NCBI GenBank assembly: GCA_009617715.1
Contig: VTFK01000056.1
Span: 496,001 to 560,000, forward strand
Source: Plectrocnemia conspersa
Lineage: Eukaryota; Arthropoda; Insecta; Trichoptera; Polycentropodidae
DNA: 64,000 nt
Direction of reading: 5' to 3'
In this document: piece by piece, positions 1 through 12,400 of the stretch
Layout of the letters: each line of letters begins with the position of its first letter
How positions within the stretch are numbered: position 1 is the stretch's first letter
Position numbers and translations under genes: made by a program
Notes under the pieces: model-generated
Told to the model about the DNA's origin: nothing
The model's database searches: none
Seen by the model: only the letters and a program-made list of their open reading frames with translations

Positions 1-720
1 AATACACTCATACTTCATATTCCTCTTTTTATGTTTATTTTTTATACTTCAATATTTATTTTAATATTAGAATTGTTTTTTTTATTCCTCTGCTCTGCAA
101 CATACTAGAATCAAAAAATTGCTAAACAATTAAATACATAAGGCAGCACTATTGTGTTATATGTATTTAATTGTCTAAAAATCAAAAATTAATACAGGTA
201 TATATATTTAATTGTCTTCCATTTTCACATCACATATAGATATCTAGTTTATCATTAATACTTTTATCTTTTTACCAAGGATTTTTTTTTGCGTGATTTT
301 TGTTTCAATATAATATATTTTGCTTTTGACTAATGATTGTGTATTTCTACAGAAACGAGATAATTCACTTCAATACCTAATACATATTATAATTTAGGCT
401 AAATTTACAGTTAAATTTGGTTACTATTTGTTTATATTCAAATAAAATTCGCTATCTGTTGAAACCGCAACGGATGCTTAAAATTACACTGATATTATTA
501 ACACAAAACACAATGCTCATACATCTATTTATGTCAGATAAACAAAATCATGGCAGTCTATATAGAATACAGAATGACATTGAACGCATCCATGGGCTAC
601 GTTCAAGGTCACCGAATTCATCTCGTATATATTCACCTTGCACTCGTCCCAGGTGTAGCAAACATTTGTGTCATTTTATACTGTATACTAATATAATATA
701 TTATATCAATCACATATTTT
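1..720. other. AT-rich intergenic DNA, no gene seen
   Basis: This stretch is AT-rich with long A and T runs. The short open frames have no recognisable domain, no convincing splice sites and low-complexity composition. Nothing here is annotated with confidence. Confidence 0.5.
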
Positions 721-734
721 TACTTTGCATACAT

Positions 735-1350
735 ACATATGTATGCATGTGCGAAGGATCCTCTGAATATCAAATATATTTTACGACTGACTTTTTTACC
801 TTTATTTATGATAAAGTCTCGCAACTACTCCCTTTTTTGACATCCCTGACAAATGCCATAATCTTTGTTAATATACTTAATGACACTTGTTAATATACTT
901 AATGAAAAAATATTTTAAATTAAATTTATAGTTCGCTTAACGCCTATAAATGATTTTTCAATGAATTCATCAGTGACAACAGATGGCCTTCCACAGCTTT
1001 GAATTTATACATATGTAAGCATGTGCGCGAGATCCTCTGAATACCAAATCTATTTTACGACTAAGTTGTTCTACTTTTATTTATGATACTTAAAAACTCA
1101 TTTAGTAAGCCGTAGAAGTCTCGCAACTACTATATTTTTTGATAACCCTGCCAAATTGCCTAATCTTTCGGTAAATCAGTTCTGGACACTTGTTAATATA
1201 GTACATGACACAACATTTTTCATTAAATATATAGATCGCTTAACGCCTATCAAATGTTTTTTCAATGAATTCATCAGTGACAATGGAAGGCCTTTTACAG
1301 CTTTGAATTCACAACATAGTCCAAGAAAGAGTTTCAGAGACTTCATTTAG
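735..1350 (-). mobile_element. Tandemly duplicated mariner-like transposase N-terminal fragments
   Basis: Two to three imperfect copies of a unit of about 280-300 bp lie head to tail. The phrase TCCTCTGAATA recurs near 760 and 1035, and GCTTAACGCCTAT recurs near 935 and 1220. On the minus strand the two later copies encode RPSVVTDEFIEK and PSIVTDEFIEK, each followed by frame breaks. This resembles the helix-turn-helix start of mariner-family transposases (pattern RPS-x-VTDE). The pieces are non-functional. A related minus-strand fragment lies at 31641-31967. The family call rests on a short motif only. Confidence 0.45.
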
Positions 1351-1605
1351 GAGCCCCACACCCTTTAATTTGTCATTTAATGAAATACTATAAATTTTAA
1401 TAAAACCGAAATATTAAAAAAAAACATCACTGACTCCCAAACTTTTACTTCCACTCTAGAAAAATCCCTTATCCCTCAAAAACAAAAATAATAGTCACTG
1501 AACAGTATTAAACGTATTAATGATGAATTGAAAACCGTGATTAAAAAATAAATATTTTATACGAAAATCCAAACCCATCAATATTTTTAAGAAATAAGTC
1601 ATTAA

Positions 1606-1745
1606 GGACGGAATAGCGTAGTCCGTAACGTCTCATACTAGTATCTCTGAAGTTGAGGGTTCGAGCCCCGCAGCGGCACTTGAATTTTCATTTATAAAAA
1701 ATGCGCTATTATAAAAAAATAGTGCTGGCTGTAATGACATTTATT
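1606..1745 (+). repeat. tRNA-derived SINE, copy 1
   Basis: The unit starts GGACGGAATAGCGTAGTCC and carries a B-box-like GGTTCGAGCCCC about 45 bases later, the spacing of an internal RNA polymerase III promoter. It ends with a shared tail (ATGCGCTATT, then A-rich, then TGACAT-TATTG). A second copy lies at 24503, so it is dispersed. Weaker similarity, including CCGTTGTAAC, runs on for about 150 bases in both places. The arms do not fold into a clean cloverleaf, so it is not a tRNA gene. Confidence 0.7.
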
Positions 1746-2729
1746 GGTTATAAATTATATTACACATAATAATTTCTAATTATTAATATAGATATCACCA
1801 ATTTTCAGACTTTTAGTCTGGTAGTTAATACTTACTTGTAGGTATTCATTTTATCTGATTGACTTACTCAGTTGGTACAGATTTTACTCCGTTGTAACGC
1901 ATTTTCAAAATCAGTGTAAATGACACCTATTTGCTTACTTAAATCGACACAAAAAACAGCAGATTTATTGCTACTGATCTTGATACACAAAAACCATGCT
2001 GTTGATCAATAAATTACTTATGAAATATGATTTCGAACACTGTAACTCGTACTAATTAAATTGTACCTATAATTCTCTATCGTAGATTTGTTTCTTAAGT
2101 GATATTTTTATATTTTTAGTCAAAAGATATTTGAAAGAATTGCCATCAATGCACTTAAAACTTTCTTCCAAATAGCCATCGACAATAATTCATATTTAGG
2201 CTGCCATTAATTTTGTACGATAAAAATATTATCAATGCAAAACATAACACAGTACATGTGTCATAGGGGCGATTTAAAAGCGTTTCCTGGCTGTAATGTG
2301 TCATTATTGCCATGTCAAAATATAATGCATATACTTACTTATATAGAAAAAAACATTAACTCCATTATGCACAGTAATTTTAAAAAGCATTGTTAATTAA
2401 ATTACTATAGCTTTAAAATTTATACGGCCTTGTACATATTGTTAAAATTTCATTATATACCGTGTAAAACAATCGGCCGGTTGTTAAATTCACACGACAT
2501 TGGCGCCATTTTTTATTCGTTCTCTAAATCATTAGCGTCTTTGAAATACCTATGTATTGGTTAATAATAACACATACATTTAAACCACAAAAACACCGAT
2601 ACAAGTCAGTTCGGTGAGGTTCGTAGTACCTACGCTCGCGTCGAGTTGATTGCGCGCTTTCGATTTGAACGTAAACGTATTTTTTAAGTTGGCAACGCCC
2701 GTGAAAAACGCTCGACGTTTTCACTAAAG

Positions 2730-2870
2730 ATGGACGGCTCGCTGGCGGCCATATTCTTTCTGGTCGCATCTCAAGTGACTTTGGACGCTGAGCGCAAGGC
2801 CAAAAGATCGAAATTCGTCCGCATCAAATACCTGCCACTGAAGCCGACCAAACCTGCGAGCCGATTCTGA
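2730..2870 (+). CDS. Small ORF (46 aa) with signal-peptide-like start, upstream of jbug
   Basis: The ORF starts MDGSLAAIFFLVASQV, a hydrophobic stretch like a short signal peptide. It continues through a basic KAKR site to a Lys/Pro-rich tail (KFVRIKYLPLKPTKP) and a stop. The surrounding sequence is richer in GC than its flanks. A donor-like GTAAGG at 2890 lies 19 bases after the stop. It could be a small secreted peptide, an upstream ORF in a non-coding first exon of jbug, or chance. No known family is recognised. The minus-strand frame over the same bases shows nothing recognisable. Confidence 0.35.
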   Translation: MDGSLAAIFFLVASQVTLDAERKAKRSKFVRIKYLPLKPTKPASRF

Positions 2871-5800
2871 GCAGACATACACCCGACTAGTAAGGTTGTT
2901 TTTTAAGTTGTGTTCACAATGTTGACGAATAACGTTGGCTCATGACATGACGCCTCTGTGTGTAAATCGCTTCGCATCGTCATCGCGTAAAGATGACGCC
3001 ATCGAACGGCGTGGGATCGACTCTGTGTGACTGTAAAAGGCTGCGTTTTTTCGGTTTCAGCTTAGGACGGATGTAGAGTTATCAGACGTTTGGATTTTCC
3101 TGGACGCATCACAGCATCTTGTCATCTTTTTGTCTGTGAAGTGCATCATGTAATTGAAGATGTTAGATAAACGAAGGAAGGTGACGCATGACTGCATATA
3201 CCAGTTAAAGAAGTAAATCAATGCATGAAAAAATATTTTTATGTGTGGAGCCTGATGGTGCCCGCGATTTTTATTATAAATCACAACAGTTTTAAAATGT
3301 CTGTTCTCTTCATAGTACTGCGTCATGTAGTCTCCAAGTCTTTTCGAAGACCGGGTTGAACTCTTATGCCTGCAAGTTGGCCAAGGTTGGCCAAGGATGG
3401 AGAATATAGTGGGTTACTTCGGTCGAGTTCGGTTCTGTCCGATCTAAAATCTATCTGAAGTTGTCCGAGGTTACCGAGAACGGGAGGTAAAGTAGGGGTA
3501 ATTCAGTCGACTGGGCCAGTTTCGAGCGCTTCCGAACATTGTCGGCATATTATCCGAGTCAAAGGGACCGAAGTCGGAGCTGCTCTTTCGAGCGCGAGCG
3601 GTGAGATACTTCCCCTTTCTAAGTGACGAGAGTGAGAGAGATAATGATATGGTGTTTTGCAAACTGAGATAGAACGAGTAACTCAATGCTTCAATTTCAG
3701 TATGCGCGTAGGCGTCCTATGGATAACACGCATGTCGAGCGCTGCATCGTGGTCACGTGGTCAAGTTATAATACCACATGCTTATCGGGGACTTCAACAG
3801 ATTCTTACTGACATCTTTGAATATTTTAGGGCACCAAAAGGGATTAATTATGTTTTTGATAGTATATTCTTCTAACAGATATTGTTATTATATTTTTTTC
3901 ATACAAAATTAAATAATTAGTGGTACTTAATTTTGTTAAAAAAATCGTTTTGAATATCCTTATATATTTTCCTAGATCGGTTTATATAAATGTCGCACTA
4001 TAACGAATTCTTATTTAGAATCGATGGCGACAAATTCTAGGATAGTCACAGATGTGGTGTTCGTATTCTGAAGTATAATTTTTATGCCTTATGGCATTTT
4101 GCAAAAGCCGACAAAGATTTTGCGTAAATTGAATATTTACGACCGAAAAGTTTTCACTGATAATGTATTGGTGAGTGCCCACACAAACATTTATAATTAT
4201 CAGTAGCGCAATTTGAATAATATGACAATTTAAAAATTGCGATTATTTGGCACATTTTTCGATCACGCGCAAATATGCGGGCTGTACGTGACAGAAGCCG
4301 CCGTCCAGACGTCATTGCCGGCCTCCGTCCGGACGGCATATGAAATTTGCGAGTGGTCGTTTACTCGAAGTCGTAGCTCTCGGCCTTCAGTTGTAACTTC
4401 GGTTCGGGCAACTTCCAGAGAGTGTAGTGCAGGCATTAGGATCGTCTCGATTGATGCGGCATAGCTTATTCCAAGTCGAAAGCAAAGTGGTAGTTCTAAA
4501 TGTCTGAAGGAAGTGATTCGGTACGGTAATGTTCTGGCGTATATACCATTCATAATTGAGGGAAGTTTAACAAACATCTGACCAAAACGATGATCTGGGG
4601 CGGCACTAGACTTTTTGTTATTCTCTAATACATATATTATTATACTAAATCACTGCGTAATGCTTGATTTACAATTTATAAAAAAATGCAACAATGAACA
4701 ACTTGGCGCAATGCCATTCTTATGTGCCGGTTATTGGTGAAAATCTTGTTACCGTGTTAAAACATTTATATGTAAATTTATAATGGTTTATTTCCTTGCA
4801 CTGTAATAACCTAGTAATTGGAGAGTTTTATGACTGGTGAAAATTTAACATCGGCTACTTCTTTACTATAGTAATTGTTTTTACTATAGTAATTGTTTAA
4901 GTCAATAATCAATATCAAGTTATTTGTGTACTATTTATTTTATAATTTCAGTTTGAAGTTGTAAGTAATATTGGTAAATAAATATATTTTGATATATGGC
5001 ATTAAAAGTTAAATGCCTTAAGAAAAGCAAAAAACAGTTGTTAAAATATTAATTTAGTAAAAAATATTCTAATGCAGTTTCTTTAAAATATTCAGACTTT
5101 TGGATCCTTTAAAGAATTTTGTATTGTAAAAGATTTTTGCTTTATATGTTTTAAAAATGATCTGAATTGTAATGAATAAAATCATCGCTGGTTTTATGAG
5201 ATAGGTGTAGATCATTCATGATTCATATTTTGGTAATAATTATGTACTTAATCTCTGAAGATTAAATTCTTATTTACAACCAGGGTATAAGTTATTGACT
5301 AGCATCTAAAGAACTTTAGTATTTTATAATTTATATCGTGTCTCTCATAATCAAACTAATGAATATCAAAGTGATACATAAATGGTAAGAAAAAATCTCA
5401 AAAAATAAGCTAAATCACATATGTACTATATAAAATAATACATAACAAAAATAACGAAAAACCCTTTCACTCAAAAATCTCACTTTTTATCACTGGCTCC
5501 ATATAAGATTATAAAATGCGGCATATTTACGATATCTCACGCTGTTAAAACTTCAGGCGTTTTCTTTCAGGAAATTTACAGTTTATGTTTCAAACATCGC
5601 AATTTTCACGTTGTGTTAAATTTACATACATTTCTAATGTAAAATGATTCTCACATATATTTTCTTAAATTTAATGAATAGAAACTTGGTCTTTAAATGA
5701 AAGTGTTGCTATTATAAATGATATGTTAATTGAGTTAATAGGTTCTATAATACTTGAATGAATTCGGAATCCATAAAATAGTACAGCATCTTTCTATTTT

Positions 5801-6156
5801 ATTAATATTTTATAGTCGATTAATAAGAAGCACGCTACTAACAGCCGACGAAGAAAGTAATACAACACATTTAATTCATTGGTTTAAAAGTAGTCCGATG
5901 ATATCATTTTGTCATTTATATGAATACTTTATCGAACACTGTAGATCGCCCCACACACGCTCAGATCGACTGGCGCCGATAAAAGAGTTTTCTTTTCGAA
6001 ACAATCGCGTTTTAATTATGTTACTGTATATTTTATAATTGGCCTTTCACGGTTAGACGCATCCGACGGAGCGTGCATTTCGATCCATGTACATATTATG
6101 ATAGAATCGAGTTAACCACTGCACTTTTAACTGAATCTTTAATTATTGTTGTTCAG
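2871..6156. other. Upstream region of jbug, no coding gene identified
   Basis: GC-richer patches at about 2930-3060, 3340-3640 and 4250-4560 alternate with AT-rich DNA. They may hold non-coding first exons or enhancers of jbug, but no TATA box plus initiator pair or clear domain-bearing ORF was found. A small tandem duplication (TTACTATAGTAATTGTTT twice) lies near 4865-4900. The open frames at 4154-4577 on both strands resemble no protein I know. Confidence 0.4.
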
Positions 6157-6439
6157 GCAATGGCGGAGAGGAGGACTTGACCACATGAAACGACGAGACC
6201 GATAAGAAGGAAGGATGGCCGAGTCTCCCACGGGTCGCATGACCCATCAGGGAATCAAGGTGCACACTCCAGATGGATCGGCTGGAAGGATCACGCATGC
6301 AGGACTCGTGGCAAGGAGTGCCGAAGGCACAGCAGCCAAAGGGATGCAGATTAAGGGCAAGGAAGATCTATGGGTCGAGATCCAAGCGAACACTTTTAGA
6401 AATTGGGTGAACGAACACCTGAAACCATCCAATATGAAG
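6157..6439 (+). CDS. jbug: jbug exon 1: 5' leader, N-terminal tail and start of CH1
   Basis: Coding runs 6215-6439 (75 codons, phase 0) to donor GTATGT at 6440. The first ~48 residues are a Gly/Thr/Ala-rich tail with a loose internal repeat (GRMTHQGIKVHTPDG, then GRITHAGLV). CH1 begins at DLWVEIQANTFRNWVNEHLK, which matches the opening helix of actinin-type CH domains (I-Q-x-NTF-x-x-W-x-NEHL). Confidence 0.9.
6160..6205 (+). promoter_or_regulatory. Two upstream mini-ORFs in the jbug 5' leader
   Basis: After a likely acceptor (TTGTTCAG, ending at 6156) the leader carries two short ORFs before the main start: MAERRT at 6160-6180 and MKRRDR at 6185-6205. Both stop before the main ATG at 6215. 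Upstream ORFs of this type usually lower translation of the main frame. They matter only if this exon is spliced as inferred. Confidence 0.4.
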
Positions 6440-9400
6440 GTATGTATTTCATAATTTTTAAATCTACTGAACAATATTATCTTTAAACAAATAAGTGACA
6501 TGTACTCAAATGATAACGGAATATTGACAGTCATTGATCTGAATCTTGTTTATCTTCTTGAATACCGCACGTATTTTTTTCATAATAAAATCTGCAATGT
6601 ATTAATTAGTTAAAATGCAAATCATGCAGATCAATTATTAATTTGCATCTGAGTGCTTAAAGAGCTTATTTATTTATTCATTAAATACTACACCCACACA
6701 GAAAAAAATATATAAATAAAATACATAAACAAATATTAACAGAACAATAAGATTAAATTATGATGTCCATCAAGTGTGAGTATGTACTTAGATAAGAACA
6801 AACAATACTATCCGACAGATGGATGCGTATTAGGGAGTTGTTCAATACTATTCATCTTCTATGCGGTACTTCAAATAATACTAGCACTGCTAATTAGGCT
6901 GCACACAAAAGGTTCCTCCAGAATCTTCCAGAATGTATATTCGCAACTAGCAGCTTTATTAAATGCTTTTCCAAGTACACTCGTCGATGCGACTCGAGTA
7001 AATCAAATACCAGCATACTTTGTATGAATTCTTTGCGATATAAAAATGGTTAATATTTATATACAGGTATCTAAAAAGCCTTTTTTGAACCATTTTATAT
7101 TAAAAATGAGTCGATTACCAGCTCTTCAATTGTCGTCAACAGTCGCAACACGATTTTATTGCTTTTGACTTCTGAGAATGGATAAGGGATAGCCAGTTCA
7201 AAGTAACGTTTAAATACTATAACGCTTAATTCGAACAAACCTGTCACTAAATTACGTAAAAATGCAATATAATAAAATAAACGCTAGGCAATGACTAAGT
7301 ATATCGAAAATTCCAATTTTCAGCTAGCTAGCATACTCGATCATCAAGAGTTTCTTCCACATCGTAAATCAAAGTCAATACTAAAACGTGCGAGTTAACT
7401 CGTCCATGGGGAAATTGGATCATATATTTTTGGCGAATTTACTCTTTCGTAGAGATTAGAAAATACCTACTAGTAATTAAAAATAACGGCACTAATAAAA
7501 TTTAATAAACATTTCAATCAATTTGTTATCATGAATTTATTACTCGAAGGTTTTAGGTCTCATTTGAACTGTCATATCATAGTACAATTTATACCTTTCA
7601 AAAATATTATATTACACAATATTCAAAATATAAAAAGCTTTGCTAAAAATCCTAAACTCAGATATACCAATCACAATAATATGGCATTATATTATTTTCT
7701 TATTTCACACACGGTTTTGTACCGCAAACTAAGAAGGTCATATTCTGAAGATCTAATGATATCATCGCTAGGCCATCCGACTCTGGCCTCAAAGGTGAAG
7801 AATGCCGGTGCCGTTCCTCTTTTTGCCTTATTGTTACAGGCGTGCGTGAGCAAATACATTAATTCAAACATTAATATGTACGTTATCGTGTGTAGCAGGA
7901 GATGTACGTGTATTTTTTTCTCCCTCATGTCAAACGATGATATGTAAATTGAGGCAACTTTTCGAAATCTGCCTGAATTACCAGTGACGACATGGTGTAG
8001 TTATATGAGGTTATTCTATTATATAAATAAATAAATTACGTGTAAGATGCCTTAATAACACATGCGTGAGGTGAAGCAGTTATAAAAATAATAATAATAC
8101 ATTATTAGATGCGACTTACGCCCTTTATATTATTAAATAATGAGATTGATTATCATGATTTATTCTATTAATAATATACATATTATTCTCATTAACTTAA
8201 GATTTAAACAACATATAGCGGAACAGGCCTTCGCATGAATAAAATTATTTATATTCACTGAAGAAGTAAGAAGACTTGAAAGTCTGACATTGGTATACAG
8301 GCGGCCCTCGACTTTCGCACATAATTGGTTCCTGAAAATGTGTGCGAATGTGCGAATGTTGAATGTACGAAAGTCGAGGGAAGTAAAAAAAATTGAAATT
8401 GTGTGTATTTTAAAATATTTATTTATCAAGTAAATATAAGATGTTTAAGAGGCGTTTAAGAGACACTTTTAAGTGGGGTTTGCGGGTGTTTCCTTTGAAA
8501 ATTTATCAAGAGTTAACTGTTTTCCAATGTTCTTTTTCTTTTCTTCATATAGTATTTTATAACATGCTATGTTTTTATTGATCGCCCCACGCACTTGAGA
8601 TATCACAATCTTCCAATTTTGAACGTATTCTTTAATTATATTTTTATTTTGCAAAATTGAACATATCGTAGACCTGTTTGTATCATACGAACGTTCGATT
8701 GAAGCAAAAGATTCACCGCTATCAGATCGTTTTTTAAAAAAAAAATTAAAAAAAAATGTTTTTTTTAAATGTACGAAATAGCGAATTGTGCGAAAGTCGA
8801 GGGCCGCCTGTATTTTTAAACAGATTTATATGTTCGGTGATTTTCTTTGCTCAAAACTTTGATTTTTTATTTTATCAGTTGAGTAAAATAAACGTGCTAC
8901 AACTGGCATATTATTTTGACTCGAGAAATTGATTTTATATATTTGTACATTAATTGGCTTTTTTAGTTACTAAATGTTATATATATTCGCAGCAGACTTT
9001 CTGTAAAATTTCATATCGTAAGATTGTTGCATATGCTATTTCTAGCGAGAGTCAAGTAAAAGCATTACAAAGCAGTCTTTAAACATTATTTAAACTTCTT
9101 AATATGATTCTAGAATTGATGAAAATAACAAACAATCTATGATCAACCAAACAAAAATGTAAGCATGTATTTACATAGATGTTTAAGATAATAATAAGGA
9201 TTTCCATTGATAAATGAAAACATTTAGTATCATAAATGTCATAGTAAACATGTCACGAAGGAGCACAAGCACTCAGATAAGAAAAAGACACACTAAACAT
9301 ACTGAAATTCATTGAAAATATCTACGGAATGCATACTCACTAATCGGTTTACTATACACAGGTGTGTTTAGGTAACGCAGACACGCGCATGCGCGCTTCA

Positions 9401-12400
9401 AATTTTGTATGTGCATGCTAAAATAATATACTTAACGATCCATTCTCTATGAAATTTCTAATTGGTGAGAAGCGCGCGCGTTAAGAGACCATGCACTTTT
9501 GGAAATACGCGAAGAATGGGAGATAGTCAATTGACCCCGAGTTTTGACCCTAATTGGACTCAATTTGCAACGTAATCCGCTCGGTAGACGGCATTCAAAT
9601 GATGTTTTTGTTTTGTCAGGTGGTGGATCTGGCCGAGGATTTGCAGTCTGGCACTCATCTGTGCGCTTTGGTGGAGCAGCTCCAGGGGAAACCTCTGAAG
9701 CCTTCTTGGCACGCGAGACCTGCTAGCAGACATCACAGCTTGGAGAATGTGACTGCTGCTCTGAGGGCGATTGAGGCAGACGGTGTTAAACTTGTCAACA
9801 TAGGTGAGAACCATTTTTCTTCTTCTTAACTATGACAGATTGTCACGAGTAAAAATAGAAGTAGACTTGAACAATATATTTTGGATGCATCCAAAGAAGT
9901 ATAGAGCATTATTTTCTTACACAACACCTTTAAGGAATCAATTAAACGATTAAACAATTAAGAAATTAAACACTTTAATCAGGAACCATTTTCTTCAGAT
10001 ACTTTAATTAGGAACTAAGAACCATTATTTCGCTTCCGAATTGGAACAAACCAGAGTTCAGCCGAACTAGCACCAAACAATTACTATTAGAAGTTCGCAA
10101 AAGTAGCTTTACTTCAACCGTTCAACAAGGTTACGTCTTTTAGACTGTACTTCTTTAATCCATGGGTTCCCAAAGCTTGAATTTGAAATCAAAATTTTAC
10201 CATTATTTTATTTTTAAGTTAATATGTTAACGTACGCAAGCTCGTTGCTTCTCAGTTGCTTGTTTCCGTGAAATATATTCATTCAGATGACATCAGAGAA
10301 GCGTTACTATTTTTTGGTGCACTTGAAACTACTATAAAAAGTGAGACTGAAGGATTTAAGTGGAATAGCGCACCAGCTATGATCAAAGACTACTTACTTA
10401 CCCACTGCATGATTCATCGATATGCTATAAGACTATAAGAGGTACTTGATTCGCTAATTGTACCTAATGCAAATACATTAATTCTGATCACAAGGTTATA
10501 TTCTTCACTACTGTGCACTAATTGTCGATAGAAAATATTATGAATCGTGACTTTCAATTGATTGAGTAAATTAAATCAAGTTGTTACTATAAATGCAAGA
10601 GAAATGTATCTTTGTGGCTTAGTTTATAGTTATTCTTTAAACAATATATTTTTTGTGTAGTTACTCATTAGGACCCTGCTTTAAAAATATGCACTATTCC
10701 CGCATATAAATGTATGTTATGCCAACCGTTCCATTTTTTCTTAGTTGCACTAGGACACCCTTTCGTAATATTTATGCAAAACAAAGGCATTACATATCGT
10801 GGAAAAAATGTATGTAACTCATACGCACATAATTAAAACAGGTGTGTGCCGCAAATTTTTGTGAATTTTGTGCTACGTTTTTGACGCAAAGATTTAATCA
10901 GTTTAATAATTCGATCATATTCGATATATTCTAAAAGAACAAAAACATTTTAGTTATGTACAACAGCTGAAAAAACCACTGTGTTTTGAGCATTGGATCT
11001 ATTCGATCAGCTGTTTGTGAGTCAGAGACTATTCGGTTGTTTATTCACGAATACCTTGACCCAATTTTCATCAAATCTTTAAATCAAAAAACACCTTTTA
11101 TGGAACACAAAGATAGTTTTTAACATATTTGTCGTGTGGTATTGATACACTTTGAATCGTTGCGCAATTCGAGAGCGAGTTTTTCGCAAAGCACCAACTC
11201 GTGTCCCATCCATTGCACCAGGTTCAGCGGTTGGTAACTTTGTACTTATTGTCTAAAAAACGAGTTGGAAGAAGTGTTGCTCACCGTGATGGCTGGCTCA
11301 GAGACCGTATGGTCAAATCGACCTTAACCCAGATTTGACCGAGAACAAAAGACCTCTGTGACGCGACTACAGCTGGTCTGATTTTAAAAAATTAAAAATA
11401 CACCAAACGAGATTCAATTTGGTGCTGCCTACAATTAGATTTGGAAATCGTTTTATAAAATGGAAAGGAAAGTAAAAGAGGAACATGTTTTTTTTTGCTT
11501 ACGTGTTCATGGATATGTCGTCAGATTTATGTTTAGCAAAATTAGTCCGGCGTAGCAAAAAATTATAGAAGAAAAAGTGCATCCTCATTTATTGAGTTCG
11601 TGGAATCATTTCAACACCGTAGTGGTTCCGAGTAATAATGAAAATTTGAGGAAAATTGTTATACAATATTTTAATTGCTCTCACTCTATTTATATTCCGA
11701 TAAAAACATAAATAAACAAGTGATTGATTTTAAAGAGCTAATCTTGATATATTTACATAGATCAGAAGGCACTTCAGAAAGAGTTGACAAGTTAAGGATA
11801 AACACATACGGAAAAAACAAAAGTATATAAATAAAATACTTCTTTGTTTGAAGTTAAAAATATATGTTTGCATTACATACTATCTTACCACTCAAGTAAA
11901 AATAACATTATTTGAATCAAATGAAATGTTATATATAATATATTGTACATGTATATCGGGAGAACTATTAAAAACGGTATTCATGTAAGCAGGGTCCTAA
12001 AGTGTAACTATGCATTTACACACATGTAAAGTATATCATAACAATTTTAAGATATATGTTAATTTAAACCTATATTTTCACATTGATTAAAAAAATTGCG
12101 CATTTATATAAAAGGAAACATTAGAATATAAAATAAGTAATTTATTTATAAACAGATGACTCAAATAAGCGACCATTGAACATTATAAATATTAAAGCAT
12201 CTAAAGAGCCTGTCAAACTAGACAAACGCTTATCTACATTGATTGATAAATTGTAAATTATGACTTTCTATTTAAATTCATGTTCATAAATCGTAATGAC
12301 TATGCATATTATATATTTTGCATACTTTAAATATAGAAGTTTATCTGTAAACTCACTATGAAAATCTTCTGAGAATTCGAAACCTCTCTATAATATCGTA

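Noticed and set aside
1606..1682. Possible tRNA gene (B-box-like GGTTCGAGCCCC)
   Set aside because: The acceptor and anticodon arms do not pair cleanly, and a second copy with a shared A-rich tail shows a SINE.
2524..2769. Minus-strand open frame of 81 codons over the jbug upstream region
   Set aside because: It overlaps the plus-strand small ORF, has no domain and no supporting splice or codon evidence.
4154..4577. Overlapping open frames on both strands in a GC-richer patch
   Set aside because: Frames are open on both strands because AT-rich stops are scarce. No recognisable domain or splice context.
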